A stretch of DNA of 64,000 nt from Pseudaminobacter sp047739745 (GTDB taxonomy: Bacteria > Pseudomonadota > Alphaproteobacteria > Rhizobiales > Rhizobiaceae): positions 62,001 through 126,000 of the forward strand of contig NZ_JBLLVA010000009.1 in assembly GCF_047739745.1 (NCBI RefSeq). Reading direction: 5' to 3'. How positions within the stretch are numbered: position 1 is the first letter of the stretch; every line of letters begins with the position of its first letter. Position numbers and translations under genes: made by a program. The notes under the pieces were generated by a model, which was not told the origin of the DNA, searched no databases, and saw only the letters and a list, made by a program, of their open reading frames with translations. Shown one piece after another: positions 16,969-24,583 of the stretch.

Positions 16969-17905
16969 CGTCGTCCTCCACCTTGGTCCAGTTCGCGCCG
17001 GCATCGCTGCTGGAAACCAGCGTGCCGTCGGCACCCACCGCGTAAACTTCATTCGGTTTGGCTGCGTTCACGGTGACGACCGCGTCCTCCACCAGATCCG
17101 TGGCCTGCGCCCAGGTCTGCCCGCCATCTTTCGACTTGAAGACGCCTTGGCGCAGACCGGCGTAGAGGACCTTCGAATCGGAAGAATCCACCGCCAGGCT
17201 GTAGACCCGGCCGTCCGGCAGTCCAGCGTTGGACAGCCGGTCCCAGCCGCAGAAGCAGTCCGGGCTCTTCATCACGCCGGTATCCAGGGCCGCATAGAGC
17301 CAAATCCCGCCCATGCCGGTCGGGTTGTTGGCGGAAGCCAGCGCGCGGATTTCCTGCTTCTTCGGTCCGTCGTCGACTCGCTGCCATGAGGCCGCGGCGT
17401 CATTACTGCGGTAGAGACCTGTGCCCAGCACCCAGACATAGAGCTTGCTCGGGTCTTTCGCGTCTATGGCAAAGCCTTCGGTCGACATGCCGTCGAGACC
17501 TGCGCTGGCGGCCTCCCAGGTTTCTCCCCCATCGGTGCTTTTTACCACGCCGACTCCGTGGCCGGTCGCGTACATCACCTGCGCATCGGACGGGTCGATG
17601 GAGATGGAGGTGATGTTTGCCCGCTCCTCGGTCTTCGGAATGCCTTCGACCGCCTTCCAGGTCTTGCCGCCATCGCCGCTGCGATAGATCGGCCGGGCTC
17701 CAAGAAAAAGCTCGTTGGTTTTGGGGTTTACGGCGAGCGCGTGCACGTGTCCGCCAAAGCGGCTGGGAGCCAGCTCGCTCGCCGGTTTTTCGTTTTGCGC
17801 AACGACTAGGGCCGGGACAGCAGCGGGTTCCGCTAAAGCCAAGCCGCTGCCGGCCGCGACCAGAGCGACCGCCGAGATGAGAGAGTATCGTAGAGATTTT
17901 GTCAT
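16955..17905 (-). CDS. exported beta-propeller with Asp-box repeats and DCFC motif (copy 1)
   Basis: 316 residues: signal peptide (cleavage near ALA, residue 25) and repeated Asp-boxes RSGDGGKTW, KSTDGGETW, RSNDAAASW, KSKDGGQTW and SSSDAGANW. The motif PDCFCGW (Cys 217, 219) lies between the third and fourth listed repeats, as in the paralogue at 13943-14827. The family is BNR/YCF48-like; no enzyme activity is evident. Position between TlpA-like and DUF1573 genes, with overlap into the latter, points to joint action. The metal role of DCFC is inferred. Confidence 0.8.
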   Translation of the reverse strand: MTKSLRYSLISAVALVAAGSGLALAEPAAVPALVVAQNEKPASELAPSRFGGHVHALAVNPKTNELFLGARPIYRSGDGGKTWKAVEGIPKTEERANITSISIDPSDAQVMYATGHGVGVVKSTDGGETWEAASAGLDGMSTEGFAIDAKDPSKLYVWVLGTGLYRSNDAAASWQRVDDGPKKQEIRALASANNPTGMGGIWLYAALDTGVMKSPDCFCGWDRLSNAGLPDGRVYSLAVDSSDSKVLYAGLRQGVFKSKDGGQTWAQATDLVEDAVVTVNAAKPNEVYAVGADGTLVSSSDAGANWTKVEDDDVQG

Positions 17906-17930
17906 GGTGTTGGTTCCTTTGTCTTGATTG

Positions 17931-18557
17931 CTAGCGATTGCTCGCTGTGTTGATGGACTGAAGCTCCCGCCGCAGAAGCGAAATCATGTCCTCACTGTCC
18001 CACTCGGCCGGGCCGATCAGACGGCCCTGTTCGAGACCGGCGGCATTCACAAGCAGCGTCGTCGGAATGCCGACCGTGCCCAGCCGGTAGGCGGCGCTTG
18101 CCGACTTATCGACGTAGATGCCGAGCGCCTCGAGGCCGAGTTCATGGTAGAAGGCCTCAACCGCAGGCAGTCCCTCACGGTCGATCGAAAGCGGAACGAC
18201 CTCGAAGTCGGGACCACCTAATTGTGCCTGCAGCCGGTCGAGGGACGGCATTTCCTCGCGGCAGGGGATGCACCAGGTCGCCCAGATGTTGAGCAGCACC
18301 GTCTTTCCCCGAAAAGCGTCGAGGCCCATGGCGCGGCCCTCGCCATCCACAAACTGAAGCTCAGGAACTTGCTTCGGCTGTTCATGCATGGTGAAGACAC
18401 CCGCGCTCGTGGGTGTTTCCACGGCCTGAGACCGCGATGACGGTTGCGTCGCCGCCTCACGAGCGTTGGTCGTTGCGGAGTGATGATAAACGCCGCCTGC
18501 GATGAGGCTCGCCACGCCGGCCGCTGCGACAAGAGGGATGACTATCTTCCAGCGCAT
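17931..18557 (-). CDS. TlpA-family thiol-disulfide oxidoreductase
   Basis: 208 residues: an N-terminal membrane anchor (5-24), a linker, and a thioredoxin fold with WATWCIPCREEMPSL (Cys 96, 99) and a cis-Pro region VGIPTTLLV. In rhizobia TlpA reduces SCO and oxidase subunit II cysteines so they can take up copper. With SCO and Cox11 in the same run, the same job is likely here. Gaps to the genes on both sides are short (14 and 25 bases). Confidence 0.9.
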   Translation of the reverse strand: MRWKIVIPLVAAAGVASLIAGGVYHHSATTNAREAATQPSSRSQAVETPTSAGVFTMHEQPKQVPELQFVDGEGRAMGLDAFRGKTVLLNIWATWCIPCREEMPSLDRLQAQLGGPDFEVVPLSIDREGLPAVEAFYHELGLEALGIYVDKSASAAYRLGTVGIPTTLLVNAAGLEQGRLIGPAEWDSEDMISLLRRELQSINTASNR

Positions 18558-18571
18558 GACTGTTGCTCCCC

Positions 18572-19192
18572 TTACTTCCGCAGCTTTTCGATCAACGGGC
18601 CGATCTTTTCCCGATAGACTTCAGGAGTGACGGCGCCGACGTGCTTGAAGGCTATCCGGCCTTGAGCATCGATCACGAAGGTCTCCGGCACGCCGTAGAC
18701 GCCCCAGTCGATCGAGACCCGGCCGTTCAGATCCGCTCCGGTTCGCGTGTAGGGATCGCCCATGCTATCGAGCCACTCCTCCGCGTCCTGAGGGCGATCC
18801 TTATAGTTGATGCCATGGATCGGGACGGTCCCTGTCCTCATGAGTTCCATGAAGACAGGGTGTTCTTCGCGGCATGCGACGCACCAGGAGGCGAATACGT
18901 TTACGAGCGACACTTCGCTTGAAAGATCAGCACTCGATAGCCCGAGCGCTCGGCCCTGCACCGGCGCCAGGCTGAACTTCGGCACTGGCTTGCCAATCAG
19001 GACCGAAGGTATGACGCGCGCGTTACGTCCCAGGCCCCAGCCGAGTACGACGGCGAGACCGGTAAAGACGCCAAGCGGTAGCAGCACGAGCGCGCGCCTG
19101 CGTGATGCGGACGGTAGGTCCCTTGCCTGTACCGCCTCACCGGCGGCACGGGTGTATAGTTCCGCGTCAAAACGAGCGGGTTCGGAAAGCAT
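18572..19192 (-). CDS. CcmG/DsbE-like thioredoxin protein
   Basis: 206 residues: membrane anchor (33-53) and a redoxin domain with WCVACREEHPVF (Cys 104, 107), the Glu-containing GVYGVPETFVI loop typical of CcmG/DsbE, and a C-terminal helix. CcmG reduces apocytochrome haem-binding cysteines. It is the first gene of the long minus-strand run and could mature the cytochrome c encoded in it. A palindrome lies upstream at 19229-19243. Confidence 0.9.
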   Translation of the reverse strand: MLSEPARFDAELYTRAAGEAVQARDLPSASRRRALVLLPLGVFTGLAVVLGWGLGRNARVIPSVLIGKPVPKFSLAPVQGRALGLSSADLSSEVSLVNVFASWCVACREEHPVFMELMRTGTVPIHGINYKDRPQDAEEWLDSMGDPYTRTGADLNGRVSIDWGVYGVPETFVIDAQGRIAFKHVGAVTPEVYREKIGPLIEKLRK

Positions 19193-19228
19193 GATATCGC
19201 ATCCTCATTCGTTCGCCCCAAAATCCAT

Positions 19229-19243
19229 GACAGTTGGACTGTC
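19229..19243. promoter_or_regulatory. perfect palindrome upstream of the redox/copper run
   Basis: GACAGT-TGG-ACTGTC: six-base arms around three bases, 37 bases upstream of the first start codon of the run. It is a candidate operator for the operon. It does not match the CueR dyad. I cannot identify a regulator. Confidence 0.35.
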
Positions 19244-19302
19244 GGCTGGGTGGTGCGAAAGGAGTCCCGATGCGCTTAACGCGCTTCGGACCGGACGAGA
19301 CA

Positions 19303-19330
19303 GGGGCGTGACCGCGCCGCGGTCAGCCCC
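19303..19330 (-). terminator. GC-rich hairpin after the small exported protein gene
   Basis: GGGGC and TGACCGCG pair with CGCGGTCA and GCCCC, making a long hairpin three bases after the stop codon of the minus-strand gene at 19334. No run of T follows, so it may pause or protect RNA rather than end transcription fully. Confidence 0.45.
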
Positions 19331-19333
19331 GTC

Positions 19334-19675
19334 TCACACGAGGATGTTCAGTCTGGGAGGGAAAGGTTCGGGATGCCCTACGAGGCCTCTGAACCGCTGT
19401 TGGAGCGCAACGATATGACCAGCTCTGCCGGCGTCGAGCTGGATGTTCTTTCCCCAGGCCTCCATAGAGGAGCCTGGGCAACTGAGAACACATCCCGACG
19501 CGGACATCGCCATGTCGCCGCCACCGCACCCATCACAGGTACCGGGCACCGACTGATCGGCCGTTGCTTCGATGGACTGCTGGGACATGTCGCCAGCCTG
19601 AGCCGAAAGCACTGGCGTCCCGAGGCCTAGGGCCAGGAGCAACAGAACAGCAAATAGGCGGCGCAGGTTTTGCAT
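19334..19675 (-). CDS. small exported Cys-containing protein (related layout to 1897-2241)
   Basis: 113 residues: signal peptide, then GTCDGCGGGDMAMSASGCVLSC with four cysteines and two Met, and a proline-containing tail (PEPFPPRL). Same layout as the protein at 1897-2241, suggesting one small family of possible periplasmic metal-binding proteins. I chose the ATG at 19675 because the leader begins there; an upstream Met at 19717 is in a less likely region. It is separated from the copper run by about 140 bases, and its promoter region is back to back with a CueR-type promoter. Confidence 0.6.
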   Translation of the reverse strand: MQNLRRLFAVLLLLALGLGTPVLSAQAGDMSQQSIEATADQSVPGTCDGCGGGDMAMSASGCVLSCPGSSMEAWGKNIQLDAGRAGHIVALQQRFRGLVGHPEPFPPRLNILV

Positions 19676-19837
19676 TGCACGTGAATATAGGGGCGCCGGG
19701 CGTGGTTGCCAACCCACAACATGGGCAAATTCGTCGCATCCCGTTCGACGGACCGTCTACTCACGGGTGACGAGTGATCCGGCTTTCGCCCGTGCCAGGG
19801 TACTCTTTCCCGATTTCTAAAATTTTTCTATGTACTA

Positions 19838-19868
19838 TTGACCTTCCAGTGGGGGGAAGCCCCACTTT
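19838..19868 (+). promoter_or_regulatory. CueR-type promoter (orphaned)
   Basis: TTGACC at 19838, a 19-base spacer holding the dyad CTTCC-N7-GGAAG, then CACTTT. The overlong 19-base spacer with a central dyad is the hallmark of MerR/CueR promoters. The same arrangement, with nearly the same bases, stands before copA at 34641-34673. Here it leads into a broken copA fragment and then cueR. Confidence 0.75.
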
Positions 19869-19960
19869 GAGAGGGCGACTTTGAATCGGAGGCAACGTTT
19901 GCGTGGTAGCACAGCCGCAGGAGCTGAGACGGGCGTGATGCGGTATAGCAGTTCACCCCA

Positions 19961-20100
19961 TGTGTGGGGCGCGTCGAAAAGGCAATCCGCGCCGTGCTGG
20001 GCGTCGCCTCCGTCTCCATTAACCTGGCGACGAAGTGAGCAGACGTCGTCTTCGCGGGCGAGCCCGACGCGGTGGCAGTCGTGTGCGCGATGAATAGGGA
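19961..20100 (+). pseudogene. relic of a copA N-terminal heavy-metal-binding domain
   Basis: From 19961 the frame reads CVGRVEKAIRAVLGVASV, then SINLATK, then a TGA at 20036, then ADVVFAGEPDAVAVVCAM in the same frame. The intact CopA at 32055-34607 has CVGRVENAIRAVPGVTSA, SVNLATERADVAFASEPD in its first HMA domain. The stop replaces the Arg position of the ATER segment, a CGA to TGA change. The metal-binding CASC start and all of the ATPase are gone. It sits directly after a CueR-type promoter, so a former copA-cueR unit has collapsed to promoter, relic and regulator. Confidence 0.75.
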
Positions 20101-20195
20101 GGCTGCGATGCACAGTCGAGACAACCGGACTTGCCGAGACAATGCCGAGCCAGGGACCTGGACCCGGCAGAGTGAAAACTGATGGAGAACCAAAA

Positions 20196-20597
20196 ATGAA
20201 TATAGGAGAAGCTGCCGCCGCCTCTGGAGTGACGGCTAAAACCATCCGCTATTATGAAGGTACAGGCTTCATTCCTTCGGCGGCTAGAACCGCCGCCGGC
20301 TACCGCATCTACAGTGAAGCTGACGTCCACACGCTTCGCTTCATTCGTCGGGCACGCGACCTTGGTTTTTCAACCGAGGAAATTCGCCGGCTTCTGGCCT
20401 TGTGGCAAGACAGGAGCCGTGCCAGCGCCGAGGTGAAACAGCTAGCCTTGGAGCATATCGAAGCGTTTCGCTTAAAAATCGCCCATCTCCAGGACTTGCG
20501 CAGAGCGCTATTGGATCTCGCTGCCAATTGCAACGGCGATCATCGGCCGGATTGTCCCATCCTGAACGATCTGGCGGGGCAGAAGGCGGCCGAATAA
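20196..20597 (+). CDS. cueR: CueR-type MerR-family copper regulator
   Basis: 133 residues: MerR winged-helix DNA-binding part (1-70), a dimer helix with Ser 77, and the metal loop CNGDHRPDC with Cys 112 and Cys 120, the same positions as the Cu(I) ligands of E. coli CueR. It would sense cytosolic Cu(I)/Ag(I) and activate promoters with 19-base spacers such as those at 19838, 29613 and 34641. The ATG at 20196 begins the conserved MNIGEAA; a longer frame to 20142 is unlikely. Confidence 0.92.
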   Translation: MNIGEAAAASGVTAKTIRYYEGTGFIPSAARTAAGYRIYSEADVHTLRFIRRARDLGFSTEEIRRLLALWQDRSRASAEVKQLALEHIEAFRLKIAHLQDLRRALLDLAANCNGDHRPDCPILNDLAGQKAAE

Positions 20598-20850
20598 CCC
20601 ACATTACGCATCGGACGTGCGAGGCTGTAAAGCGTTCCATGCTGTGCGGGAGGGCGCCTTAACGGCTACAGCGACGCGAGCCCCGCCTTAGGTATTCCTG
20701 TAGGCCATCGTCCCGCACGTCGTGAGGCTATTCCGCACGCCTGACCGCAGATCGCTTGCTTTTTGGTGGAATGGCCATGGGCGTAATGCCAGCGCTGCCC
20801 ATGAGCTCGTCGCAGCAGGTTCCTCCTCAGAGGGTTCGTGCAAAAACCGT

Positions 20851-22677
20851 TCAAAACTGAAACTTTTGCGATGATCTGCTGGGCCGCACATTTGCGCGTT
20901 GTTCCGCCGGCTTTGCAAACTGCGTCAGGTTGCGTGCGGTGTTGGCGAGCGCCAGATGCGAGAACGCTTGGGGAAAATTGCCGAGCTGCCGCTTGGCGCG
21001 TGGATCATACTGCTCGGCCAGCAGTCCGACATCATTCCTAAGTAGTAGCAGTCGCTCGAACAGCCGCCGGGCCTCATCATGCCGCCCGAGCAGGATCAGG
21101 TTATCGACCAGCCAGAAGCTGCAGGCGAGAAACCCGCCCTCGCCCGCAGGTAGCCCGTCATCGGCGCTCCTCGTGTCGTAACGTAGAACAAGCCCGTCTG
21201 GCATCAGGTGACGCTCGATTGCCTCTACTGTGCCCCTGACCCGGGGGTCCGTCGGTGCCAGAAATCCAACGAGCGGAAGTAACAGCAGGCTGGCATCGAG
21301 CTGCTTGGACCCGTAGGATTGCACGAATGAACCGAGTTCCGGGTCAAACGCGCTGCGGCAAACCTCATCATGAATACGTCGGCGCACAGCGATCCAGCGT
21401 TCCAGGGGTCCCTCGAGCCCAAATTCCTGAATGGTTCTCACGGCGCGGTCCATAGCCACCCATGCCATTACCTTTGAATGGGTGAAGTGTCGGCGGCCGC
21501 CTCGCACTTCCCAAATCCCTTCGTCCGGCTCGCTCCAGATCGTTTCGACGTGAGAGACGAGAGCCCGCTGCAAAGCCCAACCAGCATCGCTGGCGTGTAT
21601 ACCGGCTTGCCGGGCCTGATATAGCGCATCGAGAACCTCGCCATAAACGTCGAGCTGAAGCTGTCCGTAGGCGGCATTCCCGATCCGGACGGGAACAGAA
21701 CCCTCGTAGCCTGCCAGCCAAGGCACCTGCCACTCGCTCAACCGTCGCTCGCCGCCCAGACCGTACATGATCTGAATCTGGTCGGGACTGCCGGCAACGG
21801 CACGGAGCAGCCATTCGCGCCAGTCTTGAGCCTCCTCGTCATAGCCGGCATCCATCAGAGATAAGAGCGCGAAGGTGGCGTCGCGCAACCAGCAGAAGCG
21901 ATAGTCCCAATTCCGCGCTCCGCCCAACTGCTCGGGAAGCGATGTCGTAGGAGCTGCTACCATTCCCCCAGTTGGCCGGTACGTTAGCGCCTTGAGCACG
22001 ACATGCGAGCGCACCACCGCTTCCGACCATTCGCCGTCATAGGCGCATCGGTTGGCCCACTCTTCCCAGAAGGCCTCCGTCTCGTGAAGTGCCTTTAGCG
22101 GGTCGACCGGATCTAGTTGAGGAAGGTGAGATGACGAGTAGGTGAGCACGAAAGACACCGTCTCTCCTGCAGAGACTGTGAACTCGCCTATTGTCTTGTG
22201 ATTTTCGCCGTGAAGGCTCACCGGCGTTCGCAGGGTAAGCATGTCCGGTCCGGCAACCGCGCGCAAGGCACCGTCCTCTTGCCGGGTAACCCAAGGCACC
22301 ACAATGCCGTATTCGAACCGGATAATCAGTTCCGTCCGCATAAGAACCTTGCCATGCTTGCCAGTGACTGTGCGGATTAGGTCCGAGGCTGCGCCGCGCA
22401 GAGGCATGAAATCTGTCACGGTGACGACGCCATCGGCGGTTTCGAACTCGGTCTCCAGGATCAGCGTCTGGCCACGATACTTGCGGGCCGTTCTCACCGG
22501 GGGACCCGCAGGTCCAATCTGCCACCGACCGTGCTCCGGCCCGCCGAGGAGGGCGGCAAAGCAGGCGCCCGAGTCGAAACGCGGCCAGCATAGCCAGTCG
22601 ATCGAACCGTTGCGGCCGACGAGGGCTGCCGTCTCGCAATCACCAATCAGCGCATAGTCTTCAATCCGCAATGCCAT
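20851..22677 (-). CDS. glycoside hydrolase family 15 protein (glucoamylase/trehalase-like)
   Basis: 608 residues, full length for bacterial GH15 proteins. The N-terminal beta domain begins with MALRIEDYALIGDCETAALV and IDWLCWPRFDSGACFAALLG. The (alpha/alpha)6 barrel contains NWDYRFCWLRDATFALLSL, a family signature. Some members hydrolyse alpha-glucans, others trehalose; the sequence alone does not tell which. No leader peptide, so cytosolic. It stands alone among copper genes and seems unrelated to them; a role in osmotic/stress sugar use is possible. Confidence 0.9.
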   Translation of the reverse strand: MALRIEDYALIGDCETAALVGRNGSIDWLCWPRFDSGACFAALLGGPEHGRWQIGPAGPPVRTARKYRGQTLILETEFETADGVVTVTDFMPLRGAASDLIRTVTGKHGKVLMRTELIIRFEYGIVVPWVTRQEDGALRAVAGPDMLTLRTPVSLHGENHKTIGEFTVSAGETVSFVLTYSSSHLPQLDPVDPLKALHETEAFWEEWANRCAYDGEWSEAVVRSHVVLKALTYRPTGGMVAAPTTSLPEQLGGARNWDYRFCWLRDATFALLSLMDAGYDEEAQDWREWLLRAVAGSPDQIQIMYGLGGERRLSEWQVPWLAGYEGSVPVRIGNAAYGQLQLDVYGEVLDALYQARQAGIHASDAGWALQRALVSHVETIWSEPDEGIWEVRGGRRHFTHSKVMAWVAMDRAVRTIQEFGLEGPLERWIAVRRRIHDEVCRSAFDPELGSFVQSYGSKQLDASLLLLPLVGFLAPTDPRVRGTVEAIERHLMPDGLVLRYDTRSADDGLPAGEGGFLACSFWLVDNLILLGRHDEARRLFERLLLLRNDVGLLAEQYDPRAKRQLGNFPQAFSHLALANTARNLTQFAKPAEQRANVRPSRSSQKFQF

Positions 22678-23049
22678 GGACTATCCTGAAAGGGCCGTTA
22701 TACGCATCATTTCCCTGAAACCGCGTGGAAAGCCGCGCCGCGCCGACGACAGATCGCGGGGCTAGCAACGCCGTCGCTAGCACACAGCGGTGCTGCCAAA
22801 TCATTCTGCCGCTCTCTCCGACGTCAACCTTAGGGCGACATAAGCACTACACTGCACCCCTGCGGCACTGAAGCTGGAATAAATGGAACTGTTCCGCTGT
22901 CAAAATACCATCGCTACGCGCGCTGGGTGGTAAAATTGAATCCCCGATTCGATGCTTGCGTGCCAAGTCTTCTCCAGTGTCTCCGGTTTGGATGGAATCG
23001 GGGCGGGCGACTTGGCTTGGCGCTAATTGGCTTGACCAGGGCTCCGAAA
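22678..23049. other. 372-base region without a convincing gene
   Basis: It lies upstream of the GH15 gene and should hold its promoter. A 68-codon minus-strand frame has no recognisable features. I see no other structure apart from short GCTAGC direct repeats near 22761 and 22780. Confidence 0.4.
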
Positions 23050-23235
23050 TCAACTGCGCCTGGTTAACAGAAACACTGCGGAGGCCAAGAAAGAAAAAAC
23101 CACCGGCGACGAGTACATGTGAAGCATGATCAAGCTATCATGTTTGGTTATCTTGCAGACAAGCGAGAAGGCCATGTAGGTCACCGCATACGCGGCGGCC
23201 GCTCTGACTGCGACGCTAATTACCGTTTCCAACAT
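23050..23235 (-). CDS. possible small two-helix membrane protein
   Basis: 61 residues starting MLETVISVAVRAAAAYAV with a first helix, a central KITKHDS loop and a second helix ending AVFLLTRRS. The hydropathy pattern looks real, but there is no good ribosome binding site and no known family. The start could be further upstream (23358). Confidence 0.35.
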   Translation of the reverse strand: MLETVISVAVRAAAAYAVTYMAFSLVCKITKHDSLIMLHMYSSPVVFSFLASAVFLLTRRS

Positions 23236-23488
23236 TGTCAAAGCGCCGAGGGATTGAGGCCGGTTCGGGGAACGATAACCGATCCCCAACGAATGGCCGA
23301 TCAAGATTCCTTTACCGAACGCCAACGCTGTTCCTGTCCGAGAGGTCGAGGCTCGCATTCGGCGAGTGGCCTAAGAAAACCGATGCCCTCACCGATCTCT
23401 ATAGGAGATTACCTTTAGTTCCGGAGGAACAGCCCTATTTGGAACGCCGTTATCATTGCGGCACGACAAGGAGCGATTGGAGCGGCCC

Positions 23489-23974
23489 ATGGAGGAAGAG
23501 GAAGTTCTTGGCGGCCGGAGGGTTCAGAAGCCTTCCGCGGCAGACAGTCTCTGGCAAGTGCCCGAAGTACCCGTAGTGATCCTTTCATTCGCATTCCACT
23601 TCATCTGGGAATTTCTCCAGGTACCCACGTTTGAAGGCATGTCTGAGCGTCCCCATTGGCAGGGCATCAAAATATGCACGGCTGCGACAGTTGGAGATGT
23701 CGGGTTTGCGCTTGTCGCGTTCTGGGCGACCGCCGCCGCCTCTCGCTCGCGCCGGTGGATTGCTTCGCCGCAGCTGTGGCAGCTAGGAGTTTTTGTTGGC
23801 GTCGGCGTCGGGCTCACAATCGGTTTCGAATATTATTACGTCGAGGTGACGGGCCGCTGGTCGTACTCCGAGCTGATGCCGCGTGTACCGCCCCTAGGCA
23901 CAGGCCTTTCGCCACTCCTGCAGTGGATATTCGTCCCACTGCTCGTCGCAAACCTGACACGACGAATCATCTAG
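23489..23974 (+). CDS. membrane protein with WxYSxxMP motif, paralogue of 11803-12348
   Basis: 161 residues, four predicted helices. It shares WSYSELMPRVPPLGTGLSP and the following QWIFVPLL helix with the minus-strand protein at 11803-12348; the N-terminal half has FHFIWEFLQVPTFEGM, comparable to WETLHLPLYTIW in the paralogue. ATG at 23489 has GGAG six bases upstream. Function unknown. Unlike its paralogue it stands alone, so the family may act without the copper chaperone genes. Confidence 0.7.
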   Translation: MEEEEVLGGRRVQKPSAADSLWQVPEVPVVILSFAFHFIWEFLQVPTFEGMSERPHWQGIKICTAATVGDVGFALVAFWATAAASRSRRWIASPQLWQLGVFVGVGVGLTIGFEYYYVEVTGRWSYSELMPRVPPLGTGLSPLLQWIFVPLLVANLTRRII

Positions 23975-24176
23975 CATGGCTCTCAAACCGACGTGCATGA
24001 GGCCGATCGTCAGTTATGCCACCCACATTGGAGGTCAACGGAAGCGCCGGATCGCCGGATACGGTCACAGGGTCTTCAGCCCTGCTCCCTCCGTTCGATG
24101 AACACAGTCACGCGGCTTAACTGCCGCGCCGCCCTTACACGGGGCCAGAAATGACGGCTGCGGAACGCCGCTTTCG

Positions 24177-24311
24177 TCAAATCCAGAAGACAAGTCCAAT
24201 CGCAGCTAGTGCGCAGATGATCAAAAGGCCCCACATCTGCCATCCTTCCATCCGGCGGAAGGTGAAGGACTCGCGCGAATACCTATCGTCACGTTTCGGT
24301 TTGATTGCCAT
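24177..24311 (-). CDS. 44-residue single-helix membrane protein
   Basis: The frame reads MAIKPKRDDRYSRESFTF, then RRMEGWQMWG and a hydrophobic helix LLIICALAAIGLVFWI. A basic N-terminus followed by one C-terminal membrane helix is a common small-protein layout. GAGG lies 8 bases before the ATG. Codon use resembles neighbouring genes. No function can be assigned. Confidence 0.55.
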   Translation of the reverse strand: MAIKPKRDDRYSRESFTFRRMEGWQMWGLLIICALAAIGLVFWI

Positions 24312-24533
24312 CGGATCAACCTCGCTTCGGGCACATACCTATCTCCTTTTGGAGATCGGTGTAGGCTCAACGCAAGAGACAGGTCAAAGTTTCGGGCGAC
24401 CTCGGCGACGGCTCCCCTAGCTACGAACTTACACAAAAGTTCCTAGGTGCCATCGTTCCGCGCTACCTCCAGCGCCTTCGGCCGCGCCAACCAGGAAGCC
24501 GGCTTTCCCACCGCTTGCGCGGCGTAAGGAAAT

Positions 24534-24555
24534 GGGGCGGCCGCAAGGCCGCCCC
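24534..24555 (-). terminator. hairpin terminator downstream of the BI-1 gene
   Basis: GGGGCGGCC-GCAA-GGCCGCCCC: a nine-base perfect stem with a four-base loop, 28 bases after the stop codon. Only a weak T-rich stretch follows on the minus strand. Confidence 0.6.
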
Positions 24556-24583
24556 TTCGCATTTTCCGTCGATTCAGCTGCCG

